Shown: positions 18,129-27,079 of the stretch, in pieces
Layout of the letters: each line of letters begins with the position of its first letter
How positions within the stretch are numbered: position 1 is the stretch's first letter
NCBI GenBank assembly: GCA_965206355.1
Contig: OZ242212.1
Coordinates: 1,426,001-1,490,000 of the forward strand
Origin: Spongiihabitans sp965206355
GTDB lineage: Bacteria; Pseudomonadota; Gammaproteobacteria; Arenicellales; Poriferihabitantaceae
DNA length: 64,000 bases
Reading direction: 5' to 3'
Position numbers and translations under genes: made by a program
The notes under the pieces: model-generated
Told to the model about the DNA's origin: nothing
Databases searched by the model: none
Seen by the model: only the letters and a program-made list of their open reading frames with translations

Positions 18129-21100
18129 TCAATCCCCTGATTCGTTGCTGCGCGTTTTCCAGAGTCTATGGCTTAATGTCTCGCGCATGGATTGGAATGC
18201 GACATAGAGTGCCGGGATGAAAAGAATCCCGATTGATGTCGCCGCGACCATACCCGCAAACACAACATAACCAACAGAGACGCGACTGGCCGCACCGGCA
18301 CCAGAGGCAAAAACCAGTGGTAAAACGCCAAGTATGAAAGACAGGGCAGTCATCATCACGGCGCGGAATCTCAGCGTGGCTGCCGTCATTGCCGCATCTT
18401 TGATGCTACTGCCTTGTTCTCGGCGTGACTTGGCAAACTCGACAATAAGAATTGCGTTTTTACTGGCGAGTCCAATCAGCATAACCATACCGATCTGGGC
18501 ATAGAGGTTGTTGTTGAGAAAAGGGAGTAATGTCATCGGCAACAGTGCCCCAAATGCGGCGATGCTAACTGAGACGATGACCGACAAGGGGATGCTCCAG
18601 CTTTCATACTGGGCGACCAGAAAGAGATAGGCAAAAATCAGTGCCAAAGCGAATATGATTACAATATAGCCACTGGCTTGTTGTTCCTGTTTGGATGTGC
18701 CTGTCCATTCAATGCCATAGCCTTGTGGTAATGCTTGTGCTGCGGCGCGTTCCAGTGCGATGATGGCATCGCCGCTACTAAAGCCTGAGGCAGGGGAGCC
18801 AGTTATTGATGCCGAGTTGAACTGATTGTAGCGAATGACGGCGAGTGGGCCCAGAATCGGTTGGATTTCGAGCAAAGTGTGCAACGGTATCATATCGCCA
18901 TAATGATTGCGGACGTGTAGCTGACCAATATCTTTTATGTCGTTGCGGTATTTTGCTTCGGCTTGAATTTGCACGCGGTAAACCTTGCCGAAAAGATTGA
19001 AGTCATTGATGTAGGCAGCACCCAGACTGGCTTGCAGGGTAGAGAAAATATCCGTAATTTTCACGCCAAGCACCTGTGCTTTTTCCCGATCCACCTCCAG
19101 AAACAGTTGCGGGATATTGGCAGAATAGGTGCTAAAGATTTGGGCGAGTTCAGGTTGTTGGTTGGCAGCAAAGACAAGACTGCGTACTGCTGCGGCTAAT
19201 TCTTGTGGGGTGCGTCCGAGATAATCCTGTACCTGCACTTCAATACTGCCACCCGCACCTAGTCCGTTTATGGGAGGAAGCGGGAACGCAAAGGCTTGTG
19301 CAGAGATTAGTCCGGCAAGTTGACCATTGAGTCTGTGTAGTATCCGGTACCACTGCATCTCTCGGCTGGTGCGTTCATCCCAATCACTAAGTACCGGGAT
19401 GAGCAGGGCAGAATTGGAGGCAACTCCAGACAACAGGCTTATTCCAGCGACCGAGATGACATCGGTAACAGCTTTTTCTTGCAGAAGCAGATTAGTCACT
19501 TGTGAAGTTACTTTATTGGTACGTTCCAGTGAGGCACCATCAGGGAGTTGGAGGTTGACAAAGAACACTCCTTTATCTTCCATTGGAATAAATCCGCTGG
19601 GCACAATCTGGAACATATAGCCGGTCACCGCGATAAATAAACCGAGAATGGTCATAGATAAAAAGATGCGCCGAATCATCAAGGTGACTACCCGCGAATA
19701 AGCCATGCCGGTTTTCTCGACCATTTTGGCAAAGAATTTAAGGGGTCCGCGTGGCTCGGATGAAGTGGGCTTCAACAGCAAAGCGCACAGAGCGGGAGAA
19801 AGTGTCAGCGCATTGATTGAAGACAGGACGACTGCGCTACAGATGGTCAAAGAGAATTGTCGGTAAAGTTCTCCGGTTATCCCGGGCATAAAGGCGACAG
19901 GGACAAACACAGCGAGTAGCACCAGCGTTGTGGCAATGACCGGGCCGGTCACTTCTTGCATCGCCTGCCGTGTGGAATCCACCGCATTCTGACCCGTTTC
20001 TTTCATAATGCGCTGAACGTTTTCGACAACCACGATACTGTCATCAACAACAATGCCAATGGCAAGGATAATGGCAAAGAGGGTAATCATGTTGATACTG
20101 AAACCCACCAGATAGAGTGCTGAAAATGCGCCAATCAGGGAGATCGGAATGGCGAGTGCGGGTATCAGGGTTGAACGCCAATCACTCAGGAAAAAAAAAG
20201 TTACCGCAACCACCAGCAGGAAAGTAATCAGCAGGGTTTCACTAACCTCCTTGATTGAGGAGCGAACCGATTGAGTGGTGTCATAGAGAATTTTATATTC
20301 CACACCCTGTGGAAAACTATCAGACAGGCGTTCGAGTTCAGCATAGATAGTATCGGCGACATCCAGAGCGTTGGCCCCGGGAGACTGATAAACGGCGATG
20401 GTGGCAGCCGGATTATTATTTAATTTGGAGACCGCAGCATAACTCTGGGAGCCAAGCTCAATACGGGCAACATCTTTGAGCCTGACAAAAGATCCATCCT
20501 GATTGGCGCGTACGATAATTTGTTCAAACTCAGCAACAGAGGTCAGGCGACCTTTCGCTTGCAAGGTATATTGGAATTGAGGTGTGCCTGCAAAGGGTGG
20601 GGCACCGAGTTGTCCGGCGGTTGCCTGAACATTCTGGTTTTGAATGGCACTGGACAGGTCTTTTATGGTCAACCCCAAAGCGGTCAGTTTGTCCGGAGCA
20701 ATCCAGATTCGCATACCATAATCAAGCGCCCCAAATTGAGAGACGCTACCAACACCATTGATGCGGGAAAGCGCATCCTGAACGCTGATTGAGGCGTAGT
20801 TGCTCAAAAACAATGAATCCTGACTGTTATCGGGAGAAACCAGATTGATGATAAGCAACATAGAGGTGGATTGTTTTTGGGTAATCACACCTTGTCTGAT
20901 AACGTCTTGAGGCAGAGAAGCATTGGCGGTCGAAACGCGGTTCTGGACATTCACCGCAGCGATGTCTGGATTGGTTCCTGTGGCAAAGGTAATAGTCAGT
21001 TGGTAGCTGCCATCATTACCACTTGTTGAGGACATATAAAGCATATTATCCACGCCGTTGACTTTAGCCTCTATGGGGCCCGCAACCGATTGCTCGACAA

Positions 21101-21269
21101 TAGCGGCATTGGCTCCGGGATAGTAGGCAGTAACCGTGACCTGAGGAGGGGCAATGTCAGGATATTCGGCAACAGGCAGAGCGTTAAGCGCAAGTGCCCC
21201 CGTCAGCGATATAACAATGGATATAACCAGCGCAAATTTGGGGTGGCTGATAAAGAACCCTGAAAGCAT
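18129..21269 (-). CDS. RND multidrug efflux pump, inner membrane transporter (HAE-1/AcrB type)
   Basis: 1046 aa, the expected AcrB/MexB size. The N-terminal segment FFISHPKFALVISIVISLTGALALNALPVAEYPDIAPP is diagnostic. Twelve transmembrane helices are expected in two sets of six with large periplasmic loops. The proton-relay helix segment GIVVDDSIVVVENVQR is visible near residue 400. It pumps hydrophobic or amphiphilic compounds out through a TolC-type channel. The adaptor gene ends 2 bp upstream, so the two form one operon. Substrates cannot be read from sequence, and no local regulator is present. Confidence 0.93.
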   Translation of the reverse strand: MLSGFFISHPKFALVISIVISLTGALALNALPVAEYPDIAPPQVTVTAYYPGANAAIVEQSVAGPIEAKVNGVDNMLYMSSTSGNDGSYQLTITFATGTNPDIAAVNVQNRVSTANASLPQDVIRQGVITQKQSTSMLLIINLVSPDNSQDSLFLSNYASISVQDALSRINGVGSVSQFGALDYGMRIWIAPDKLTALGLTIKDLSSAIQNQNVQATAGQLGAPPFAGTPQFQYTLQAKGRLTSVAEFEQIIVRANQDGSFVRLKDVARIELGSQSYAAVSKLNNNPAATIAVYQSPGANALDVADTIYAELERLSDSFPQGVEYKILYDTTQSVRSSIKEVSETLLITFLLVVAVTFFFLSDWRSTLIPALAIPISLIGAFSALYLVGFSINMITLFAIILAIGIVVDDSIVVVENVQRIMKETGQNAVDSTRQAMQEVTGPVIATTLVLLAVFVPVAFMPGITGELYRQFSLTICSAVVLSSINALTLSPALCALLLKPTSSEPRGPLKFFAKMVEKTGMAYSRVVTLMIRRIFLSMTILGLFIAVTGYMFQIVPSGFIPMEDKGVFFVNLQLPDGASLERTNKVTSQVTNLLLQEKAVTDVISVAGISLLSGVASNSALLIPVLSDWDERTSREMQWYRILHRLNGQLAGLISAQAFAFPLPPINGLGAGGSIEVQVQDYLGRTPQELAAAVRSLVFAANQQPELAQIFSTYSANIPQLFLEVDREKAQVLGVKITDIFSTLQASLGAAYINDFNLFGKVYRVQIQAEAKYRNDIKDIGQLHVRNHYGDMIPLHTLLEIQPILGPLAVIRYNQFNSASITGSPASGFSSGDAIIALERAAAQALPQGYGIEWTGTSKQEQQASGYIVIIFALALIFAYLFLVAQYESWSIPLSVIVSVSIAAFGALLPMTLLPFLNNNLYAQIGMVMLIGLASKNAILIVEFAKSRREQGSSIKDAAMTAATLRFRAVMMTALSFILGVLPLVFASGAGAASRVSVGYVVFAGMVAATSIGILFIPALYVAFQSMRETLSHRLWKTRSNESGD

Positions 21270-21271
21270 AA

Positions 21272-22372
21272 TCAGGCTCCGTCTTCGAAGGGATTAACCA
21301 GCATATCCGGTCTCACCTTCTGTACGCCCTCAACGATAACACGTTGCCCCTTGAGCAGACCGTCTGTCACAATCCATTCGGTGTTAATTTGGTCACCCAC
21401 TTGTATGCGGCGGATTTCGACTTTGTTGGCCCGATTGACGATTAAGGTGAAATAGCCCTGCTGATCTTTTTGAACCGATGCCTGCGGGATTACCAGTGCT
21501 TTTTGGACTTGCTTTCTACGGACGACAACGCTGACAAATTGACCCGGAGTCAGCAGCCGGTTAGGATTAGCAAAGATCGCACGAGTCAGAACAGAGTCCG
21601 TGTTCTGGTTTACTTCGGTATTGATAAAGTCAAAGCGTCCTTCAAATTCATATGGTTTTCCATCAGAAAGAATCAGCGAGGGTGTAACAGGTGCTTCGCT
21701 TGACAGCCCCTTGCGACGTTCTTGCAGAATAATCTTATCACTGATCGGCACACTGACATAAATGGGGTTGCTACTTGAGATAGTCGCAAGGATGCCACTA
21801 TTGGTATTGACCAGATTGCCAACACTGTATTGTGATCGACCAATCCGCCCGTCAATCGGGCTGTGGATGGAGGTATAACTTAAATCCAGTTCAGTTTTTT
21901 GCAATCTCGCTTTAGCCTGCATAACATTTGCGAGTGCAGAGGCTTCTCTTGCTTCCGCAGAATCCAAAGCCGCCGCTGATATTAGTTTCTTTTTGCTCAG
22001 ACTTTTTTGGCGGCGGCTGTCGGAACGTGCATTTTTTAAGGTTGCTTCTGCTCCAGCAAGATCAGCTTTGCTTTGAGCAACGGCAATCTGATAAGATGCT
22101 TTTTCCAGCACATAGAGCAAATCGCCTTTTTTAACTTCCGCTCCCTCCTGAAACAGACGTTGTTCAAGAAAGCCTTCGACTCGCGCCCGAATATCGACTG
22201 TCTCAATAGCTTCAATACGGCCAACAAAGGTGTTTTCGGGAGCGATGTCTTTTTCTTTTACGGTCGTTACCACAACCCCGGGAGGCGGAGATTGAGCGTG
22301 AACAGAGGAGAATAAAACCAGCGGCAGGGTTACGAGAACAAACACTAAACCAAATTTGATAAATCGACGCAT
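21272..22372 (-). CDS. RND efflux periplasmic adaptor subunit
   Basis: 366 aa from the ATG at 22372, which has a GGAGG ribosome site about 6 bases upstream; a longer frame from 22408 lacks this. A signal peptide (cleavage likely after VHA) is followed by the membrane-fusion-protein core: barrel-sandwich halves around VDIRARVEGFLEQRLFQEGAEVKKGDLLYVLE, a coiled-coil hairpin rich in Ala, Lys and Arg (residues ~90-150), and GRIGRSQYSVGNLV. It links the pump encoded 2 bp downstream to an outer membrane channel. Confidence 0.93.
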   Translation of the reverse strand: MRRFIKFGLVFVLVTLPLVLFSSVHAQSPPPGVVVTTVKEKDIAPENTFVGRIEAIETVDIRARVEGFLEQRLFQEGAEVKKGDLLYVLEKASYQIAVAQSKADLAGAEATLKNARSDSRRQKSLSKKKLISAAALDSAEAREASALANVMQAKARLQKTELDLSYTSIHSPIDGRIGRSQYSVGNLVNTNSGILATISSSNPIYVSVPISDKIILQERRKGLSSEAPVTPSLILSDGKPYEFEGRFDFINTEVNQNTDSVLTRAIFANPNRLLTPGQFVSVVVRRKQVQKALVIPQASVQKDQQGYFTLIVNRANKVEIRRIQVGDQINTEWIVTDGLLKGQRVIVEGVQKVRPDMLVNPFEDGA

Positions 22373-22569
22373 TTCGTTCCTCCAGTTGTCGCGCATACCC
22401 AATATCAATACTACGCAGATTAGTGAAAGCAGATATTAGCGTTTATCGGTGTATGAGTCCACCATAATGAATGAGTCCACCCCATATTGCACTTTTTGTT
22501 ATTTTCAAGAATGTACTGCATGGGTGTTTTTAATGCCAGTCCTTAAATATAGCGGACGGATGATATTAT

Positions 22570-22608
22570 GAGACCTTTGCACGAAAGCCATTTCACCTGC
22601 ATGCTACG
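22570..22608 (-). mobile_element. Truncated MITE fragment (39 bp)
   Basis: It matches the first 39 bases of the minus-oriented element, from GAGACCTTTGCACG to CTGCATGCTACG, then diverges abruptly. The break is at the same internal point where the short and long MITE classes differ. The sequence from 22609 to 22772 is unrelated to the element and includes a small hairpin (AATCCCC / GGGGGATT). Either a decayed copy or the end of a longer relative. Confidence 0.7.
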
Positions 22609-22772
22609 ACCAAGCACACTATATTTGTTGAAAAGCCGAATACGGTTTTTTTAGTGAATGGAAAAGAAAATCCCCATGACAAGGGGGATTTAGGTGACAT
22701 TTGAGCTTTGGATTGACCACTCGTAACAAGATATTGCAAAGTAGCTTCTCTTCGAGTTAGAAGGTGTATATT

Positions 22773-22911
22773 GAGACCTTTGCACGAAAGCCATTTCACC
22801 TGCATGCTGCGTTAAAATCGTACTCACTCGGTCATTTATAAGCATAAACTCCCTCATTCCGTGCGTTTTTGCCTGGCCTGAAAGCGAAATCATCTTCCGT
22901 GCAAAGGTCTC
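22773..22911 (-). mobile_element. MITE copy 4 (139 bp, short class)
   Basis: Complete copy with intact termini. The flanks read ATATT on both sides, a 5 bp target duplication. It lies 164 bp from the truncated fragment, upstream of the RND adaptor gene. Confidence 0.93.
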
Positions 22912-23155
22912 ATATTGAATTTAGCGAATAGCTCGGGGAAACCAAATGAGGGAAGCAGTGAGGGAAGCCATGAGAAGACCTAGTGAGAAAATCTTAATGG
23001 GGAAAGCAACGAGAAAAGCAATCATGACAAATATCGACCCTGCACATAAAGTTCACAAGTCTGATGTAACACACGTCATCGCAGCGCATGCGACCCGCAA
23101 TTAACATGCCGTTGTTGCGGCGCCTGTTTGCCCGCCCGCTAAATTCAGGGGGGGG
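22912..23155. other. Intergenic stretch before the P63C pseudogene
   Basis: No intact gene. It begins with a purine-rich, loosely repetitive run (AGTGAGGGAAGC-like units) and ends in a run of eight G residues. The missing 5' half of the P63C gene would be expected here but was not recognisable. Confidence 0.35.
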
Positions 23156-23730
23156 ATGTCCTCTGTGCGGTTCGGTGCGTTGGCGGGGAAGCAATTAAAA
23201 GTTGCACAAAGATGTGATATTCTAATTCGATCTCTCGCTACAGTTGGTGTTATTGCGTTAGTTGATGAAGCAACAGGGTATCAGGAAGTCCGCACCCAAA
23301 ACGCCCTTGCCACAATACTTGAAAAATTCATAGACAAGGAGTTGCAACCATGGACAAGAACATTTCTCTATGAATTTTACAAACAAATTTATAAGCTCAA
23401 GAACTGGCAGGGAGTGGAATCTCCGCGCCGTCCCTCCGTCATTGGTCATTATACCAATGACATTGTATATTCACGCCCATTTGCGCCGGGGGGCTTGATG
23501 AATTGAAAAAACGTAATCCTACGCTTATTCAAGGGCATCGCAGAGACCGACACCATCAGTGGTTTACCACAGATATAGGTCATTCAAAACGGAAAGAACA
23601 CTTGGCTGCTGTTACTGCTTTAATGCGGGCATCAACGAATTGGACGGTATTCAGGAGACATCTTGAACGCGCTTTCCCAAAGGCGGGAGAAACGCAAGAA
23701 CTCCCAATGAATGACCCAAATGAATACTAA
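23156..23730 (+). pseudogene. P63C-domain protein, 5'-truncated and frameshifted
   Basis: Two consecutive frames (23156-23506 and 23503-23730) together encode the C-terminal P63C domain of phage-associated proteins. The first holds QLKVAQRCDILIRSL, IALVDEATGYQEVR, ELQPW and RPSVIGHYTNDIVY. The second continues directly with LKKRNPTLIQG, RHHQWFTTDIGH and KEHLAAVTALMRAS. The switch falls at a run of six G at 23488-23493; one missing G would restore a single frame. The N-terminal half normal for this family is absent. It is most likely a decayed prophage or mobile-element gene, though slippage or a sequencing error at the G run could also explain the split. The function of P63C proteins is unknown. 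Confidence 0.8.
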
Positions 23731-23738
23731 TGACCAGG

Positions 23739-24161
23739 TTAGTTCTCACTGTTCTTTTTGCTGGATTTTTCCGCTTCATCGGCTTCTTTCATTATTTGTT
23801 CAGGTGACTTGGCTTCAATACCGCATTTTTTTTGAACTGAATTGGTTCTCAGGGCGCCAAATTCCCCCTTTATTTGTGCATATTCTGCGGCTTCTGGACC
23901 ATCACCGCCTTCAAGGAAGAAAAGAGCCGGCCAAAAAACAATCAGGCCAAGTCCCATTTGCCATGAATCTGCGGTGTTCTCGGCTTTTAGCCTTTGATAG
24001 AGTTTGGTGGTTCTTTGCCCAATGTAGTCGATTTCCAGTGCCAGTTGCTCGCAATCGTAGTCTTTATACTTCAATGGCGATACATAAGCAGCATCAATTT
24101 TGTCGGGGTTTGTTGCACATGCAGATAAGAATAATACAAAAACGATAAATGCACTTTTCAT
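23739..24161 (-). CDS. Small lipoprotein of a conserved proteobacterial family, function unknown
   Basis: 140 aa. A lipoprotein signal with lipobox LSAC places the acylated Cys at residue 15. After it comes the conserved block YVSPLKYKDYDCEQLALEI followed by GQRTTKLYQRLKAENTADSWQMG, a short hydrophobic segment (LIVFWPALFFLEGGDG) and a second conserved Cys near residue 116. I recognise the family as one of small lipoproteins seen in many gammaproteobacteria, but no function is known to me. The charged C-terminus is probably disordered. Its leader region contains an unusual set of inverted repeats at 24169-24303. Confidence 0.7.
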   Translation of the reverse strand: MKSAFIVFVLFLSACATNPDKIDAAYVSPLKYKDYDCEQLALEIDYIGQRTTKLYQRLKAENTADSWQMGLGLIVFWPALFFLEGGDGPEAAEYAQIKGEFGALRTNSVQKKCGIEAKSPEQIMKEADEAEKSSKKNSEN

Positions 24162-24168
24162 TTTTTTC

Positions 24169-24303
24169 TCCTATGTTGAATTTGAACACCACAGTTGGTG
24201 TCGGGTGTTTGATCATGTGTCAACATAGGAAACACGCCCCGCTTATTTCCGCATGGGTCTTGTATTCGCAGGACACCCGACGCGGCGGGGGTTCCTATGT
24301 TGA
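24169..24303. promoter_or_regulatory. Three-arm inverted-repeat array upstream of the lipoprotein gene
   Basis: The 11-mer TCCTATGTTGA occurs at 24169-24179 and 24293-24303, and its exact reverse complement TCAACATAGGA lies between them at 24220-24230. The middle arm can therefore pair with either outer arm, giving two mutually exclusive hairpins. A second nested pair, GTCGGGTGT (24200-24208) and ACACCCGAC (24273-24281), adds stability. The array begins 8 bp before the lipoprotein start codon (minus strand). It could be an attenuator-like leader, a recombination or replication hairpin, or a decayed mobile element end. Confidence 0.5.
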
Positions 24304-24644
24304 GAAGTGTTGCTAAAATCTGATCAAGGATTCAAGCAACGAATATGTATACGTTATTTCTAATGGAAATGCAATATCAATTTAGTCAAGACCTTAAACT
24401 AGGAAATTCCGTTAACAATAGAAAATCGGTTATTGGCGACTGAAACTCAACGAGTCACAGTCTCGCAACTTGTCCCGAACAAACCGCTGTCAGCCAGTTG
24501 CGCGGGGGCTTGTCTTTCGCTGATAATTAGCAATTAACGGCAACGCATGTATAAACTTGCTGACGACACATCAGTCGCATCAAGTATAGGAGCTTTGGCG
24601 ATGTGGGACAGTGATTTTGAACGGTTACTCATAATTTTGAAACT
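24304..24644. other. Intergenic stretch between divergent lipoprotein and aminotransferase genes
   Basis: No gene-like frame. The region probably holds promoters for both flanking genes. No clear -35/-10 pairs or known operators were identified. Confidence 0.35.
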
Positions 24645-26144
24645 ATGAACAGTTTGTCGATAAAGGACAAAACCAGATTATTAAAAAGACTTCGTCACAC
24701 CACCGTTGGTATAGACACCGAATACAGGATTGCAAGCGGGCGGAAGAGTCGTCGAATCTACTTGGATAGCACGGCTAGCACCTTGCAATTGGGTTTGGTA
24801 AGCGATGTGATCGCTCGCTATATGCCGTTTTATTCAAGCACACATAGCACGATCCATTTTGGTGCTAAATTGTCTGGCACAGAGTTTGCTTGGGCACATA
24901 ACATGGTATTGTCGTTTGTTCAGGCGGAGCCGATAACATATACTGCTTTTTTTATCGGTAGTGGCACTACCAGCGGTATCAACCGGATTGCCAGCACATT
25001 ACGGGAAAAACGCCCGCATCGCCGGGTGGTGATTACATCAATCATGGAACACCATTCCAACGATTTGCCCCATCGACGACATTACGATGAAGTGGTGCAT
25101 GTGCCGACTCAGGTTAATGGCGAGGAACTCGGTTGTATAGATCTGAAACAAATTGAAAATGCGCTACAGAAACACGGTGATAAAGTGAACTATGTCGCCG
25201 TAACTGGCGTGTCCAATGTAACTGGCATCAAAAATCCCATTTACGATATTGCCGAACTGGCACATCAATACAATACCTTGATATTGGTTGATGCCGCTCA
25301 AATGGCTGCCCATGTACCGATAAAAATGAGCGGTCACCAAAATCCAGCAAGAAACATTGATATGCTGGCGTTGTCCGGGCACAAAATGTACGCCCCTTCA
25401 TCACCGGGTGTTGTGGTTACACGCAAAGATTTGTTTTCCGGTATAGAGCCGATCGAGGTGGGTGGTGGAATGATTGATGATGTTTACATCAATCACTATT
25501 TACCCAGTGATCATTTCCCTGACCGTGAAGAGGCAGGCACGCCAAATATAGTCGGTGCTATTGCCTTGGCGACGGTAATGCAGACCCTGCAAACCCTGGG
25601 TATGGATTTTATAGATCAAAGGGAATCGGCTATTGTGAGTCAGGCGATTAGCCGACTCAAAGCAATAAACGATGTCGTGGTGTATGGCGATACCGACCCG
25701 AATACCAGTAAACGAACCGGCGCACTATCGTTTAACATCAAAGGTATGGAACATGCGTTAACGGCAGCCATTCTAAACGACTATTTTAATATCTCGGTAC
25801 GCAACGCCTGTTTTTGTGCACATATCTATGTGCGGGAAATGATTAGCGATGAACTTAGCGAGGTTGCGGAGCAACTGACTAACGAAGAATTAGAAGCCCT
25901 TGCCGAACTGCACCGTGGTATGGTTCGAGCCAGTTTTGGCATTTACAATGACAGCACTGATGTGGAGGCATTGGTAGATGGGGTGCAGCATATTTGTAAT
26001 AATATGGAATTCTACCAACAACAATACCACAGAATTAACAACGGCGAGTATCACCATAACACGTTTAATTTCGAATGTGCGTCGCTGTTCTCCGCTTCCG
26101 CGACAGCGAATCGCTGGCTTGAACAGCAAATTAAGCAAGAATAG
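24645..26144 (+). CDS. Class V aminotransferase / cysteine desulfurase-like PLP enzyme
   Basis: 499 aa, longer than typical SufS-type desulfurases (about 400). Recognisable fold-type I features are the early YLDSTASTLQL substrate segment, IGSGTTSGIN, EHHSND, LVDAAQMAAHVPI and the PLP lysine in ALSGHKMYAPSSPGVVV. A Cys-rich segment NACFCAH occupies roughly the place of the desulfurase active-site cysteine. This suggests a sulfur- or C-S-acting enzyme, but no Isc/Suf genes adjoin it and the C-terminal ~90 residues are not family standard. The iscA-like gene is 9 kb away. The gene is convergent with the hydrolase at 26305. True substrate unknown. Confidence 0.75.
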   Translation: MNSLSIKDKTRLLKRLRHTTVGIDTEYRIASGRKSRRIYLDSTASTLQLGLVSDVIARYMPFYSSTHSTIHFGAKLSGTEFAWAHNMVLSFVQAEPITYTAFFIGSGTTSGINRIASTLREKRPHRRVVITSIMEHHSNDLPHRRHYDEVVHVPTQVNGEELGCIDLKQIENALQKHGDKVNYVAVTGVSNVTGIKNPIYDIAELAHQYNTLILVDAAQMAAHVPIKMSGHQNPARNIDMLALSGHKMYAPSSPGVVVTRKDLFSGIEPIEVGGGMIDDVYINHYLPSDHFPDREEAGTPNIVGAIALATVMQTLQTLGMDFIDQRESAIVSQAISRLKAINDVVVYGDTDPNTSKRTGALSFNIKGMEHALTAAILNDYFNISVRNACFCAHIYVREMISDELSEVAEQLTNEELEALAELHRGMVRASFGIYNDSTDVEALVDGVQHICNNMEFYQQQYHRINNGEYHHNTFNFECASLFSASATANRWLEQQIKQE

Positions 26145-26304
26145 TAGGCAGAAACCACTGCCAGCAGGTTGCGCGATCAAATTTGGCGCATTAGCCAGTG
26201 TTTTGCATGGTGCGTATCATTCGCACCGGGTGAGCGAAAAAAAGCAACCCTCTGCTTCAACTGCAAAAACAAATGTCGGTAAGTATCGACAAATATCGGC
26301 ATTT

Positions 26305-27072
26305 TCAGAGGGTTAGAAAATCATCAACAAGGGCGTGAAATAAAGCGGGCTTCTCCAGATGTGCGGCATGTGCACTTCCCGGTATTACTGCCAGACTGGC
26401 ATGTGGCAGATTTTGCCATAAAAATTCAATTTGTGACCATGGGTAGGAGCGGTCATGCTCACCCCAAATGATTAAGGTGGGTATGTCAATGTCGGCGAGT
26501 GCGCTTCGCCGCTCCCATTTGGACATCGCCTCAAGTGCTGCCAGTGCCGCCTGATCACTGGCTTGCGTAGCCAGTTTAGCCACGCTCGAAAAACCATAGG
26601 CCTGCTCACCATCAACGAACCAGGTTGCTGCAATCCGCCGCGCCATCGCCGACACCCCGTCACGTAGCAATCTTTCGCGTGATGCCGCAATTGACTCAAA
26701 GCGGTGAGGCATCAGCCCCATTGCACCAGTGCCATACAGAATGAGACGATCAATGCGTTCTGCATCAATCACTGCCATTTCCTGTGCAATCATACCCCCC
26801 ATAGAATGCCCAAGTAAACAAAACGATTCGACCCCCAGATCATCAAGGAAGGACAGGACAGCCGTTGCAAAGTCGGTAATGTGTTCAGCAGAGCGCATAG
26901 CCGAGGCATCCGCAAAGCCTGGTAAATTCGGTGCGATGACATCGAAACGATCGTGCAGATGCGAAAATTCGGCATCCCATTGCGCCGCACCACCAAGATA
27001 GCCGTGTAGTAGCAGCAGCGTTGCTCCGTTGCCCATACGACGATATTTCCAAGGGGAGGTCATCGCGTCCAA
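26305..27072 (-). CDS. Alpha/beta-fold hydrolase
   Basis: 255 aa. The oxyanion segment LLLLHGYLGG comes early, the nucleophile elbow GHSMGG (Ser near residue 94) follows, then the acid in IWGEHD and the catalytic His in GSAHAAHLEKP. This is the carboxylesterase/haloperoxidase-like group; the substrate cannot be read from sequence. It starts 7 bp after the TRAP large permease stop and reads in the same direction, so it is probably the last gene of the transporter operon and may act on the imported compound or a product. Confidence 0.85.
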   Translation of the reverse strand: MDAMTSPWKYRRMGNGATLLLLHGYLGGAAQWDAEFSHLHDRFDVIAPNLPGFADASAMRSAEHITDFATAVLSFLDDLGVESFCLLGHSMGGMIAQEMAVIDAERIDRLILYGTGAMGLMPHRFESIAASRERLLRDGVSAMARRIAATWFVDGEQAYGFSSVAKLATQASDQAALAALEAMSKWERRSALADIDIPTLIIWGEHDRSYPWSQIEFLWQNLPHASLAVIPGSAHAAHLEKPALFHALVDDFLTL

Positions 27073-27079
27073 TCTCCCA

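Noticed and set aside
22690..22893. Short open frames over MITE copies as small genes
   Set aside because: They follow the repeat, fuse to unrelated flanks and have no ribosome sites; they are products of the element sequence. Several other copies give the same frames.
26246..26314. Terminator between the aminotransferase and hydrolase genes
   Set aside because: AACCCTCTG/CAGAGGGTT are inverted, but the 51-nt loop and overlap with the hydrolase stop make a terminator doubtful.
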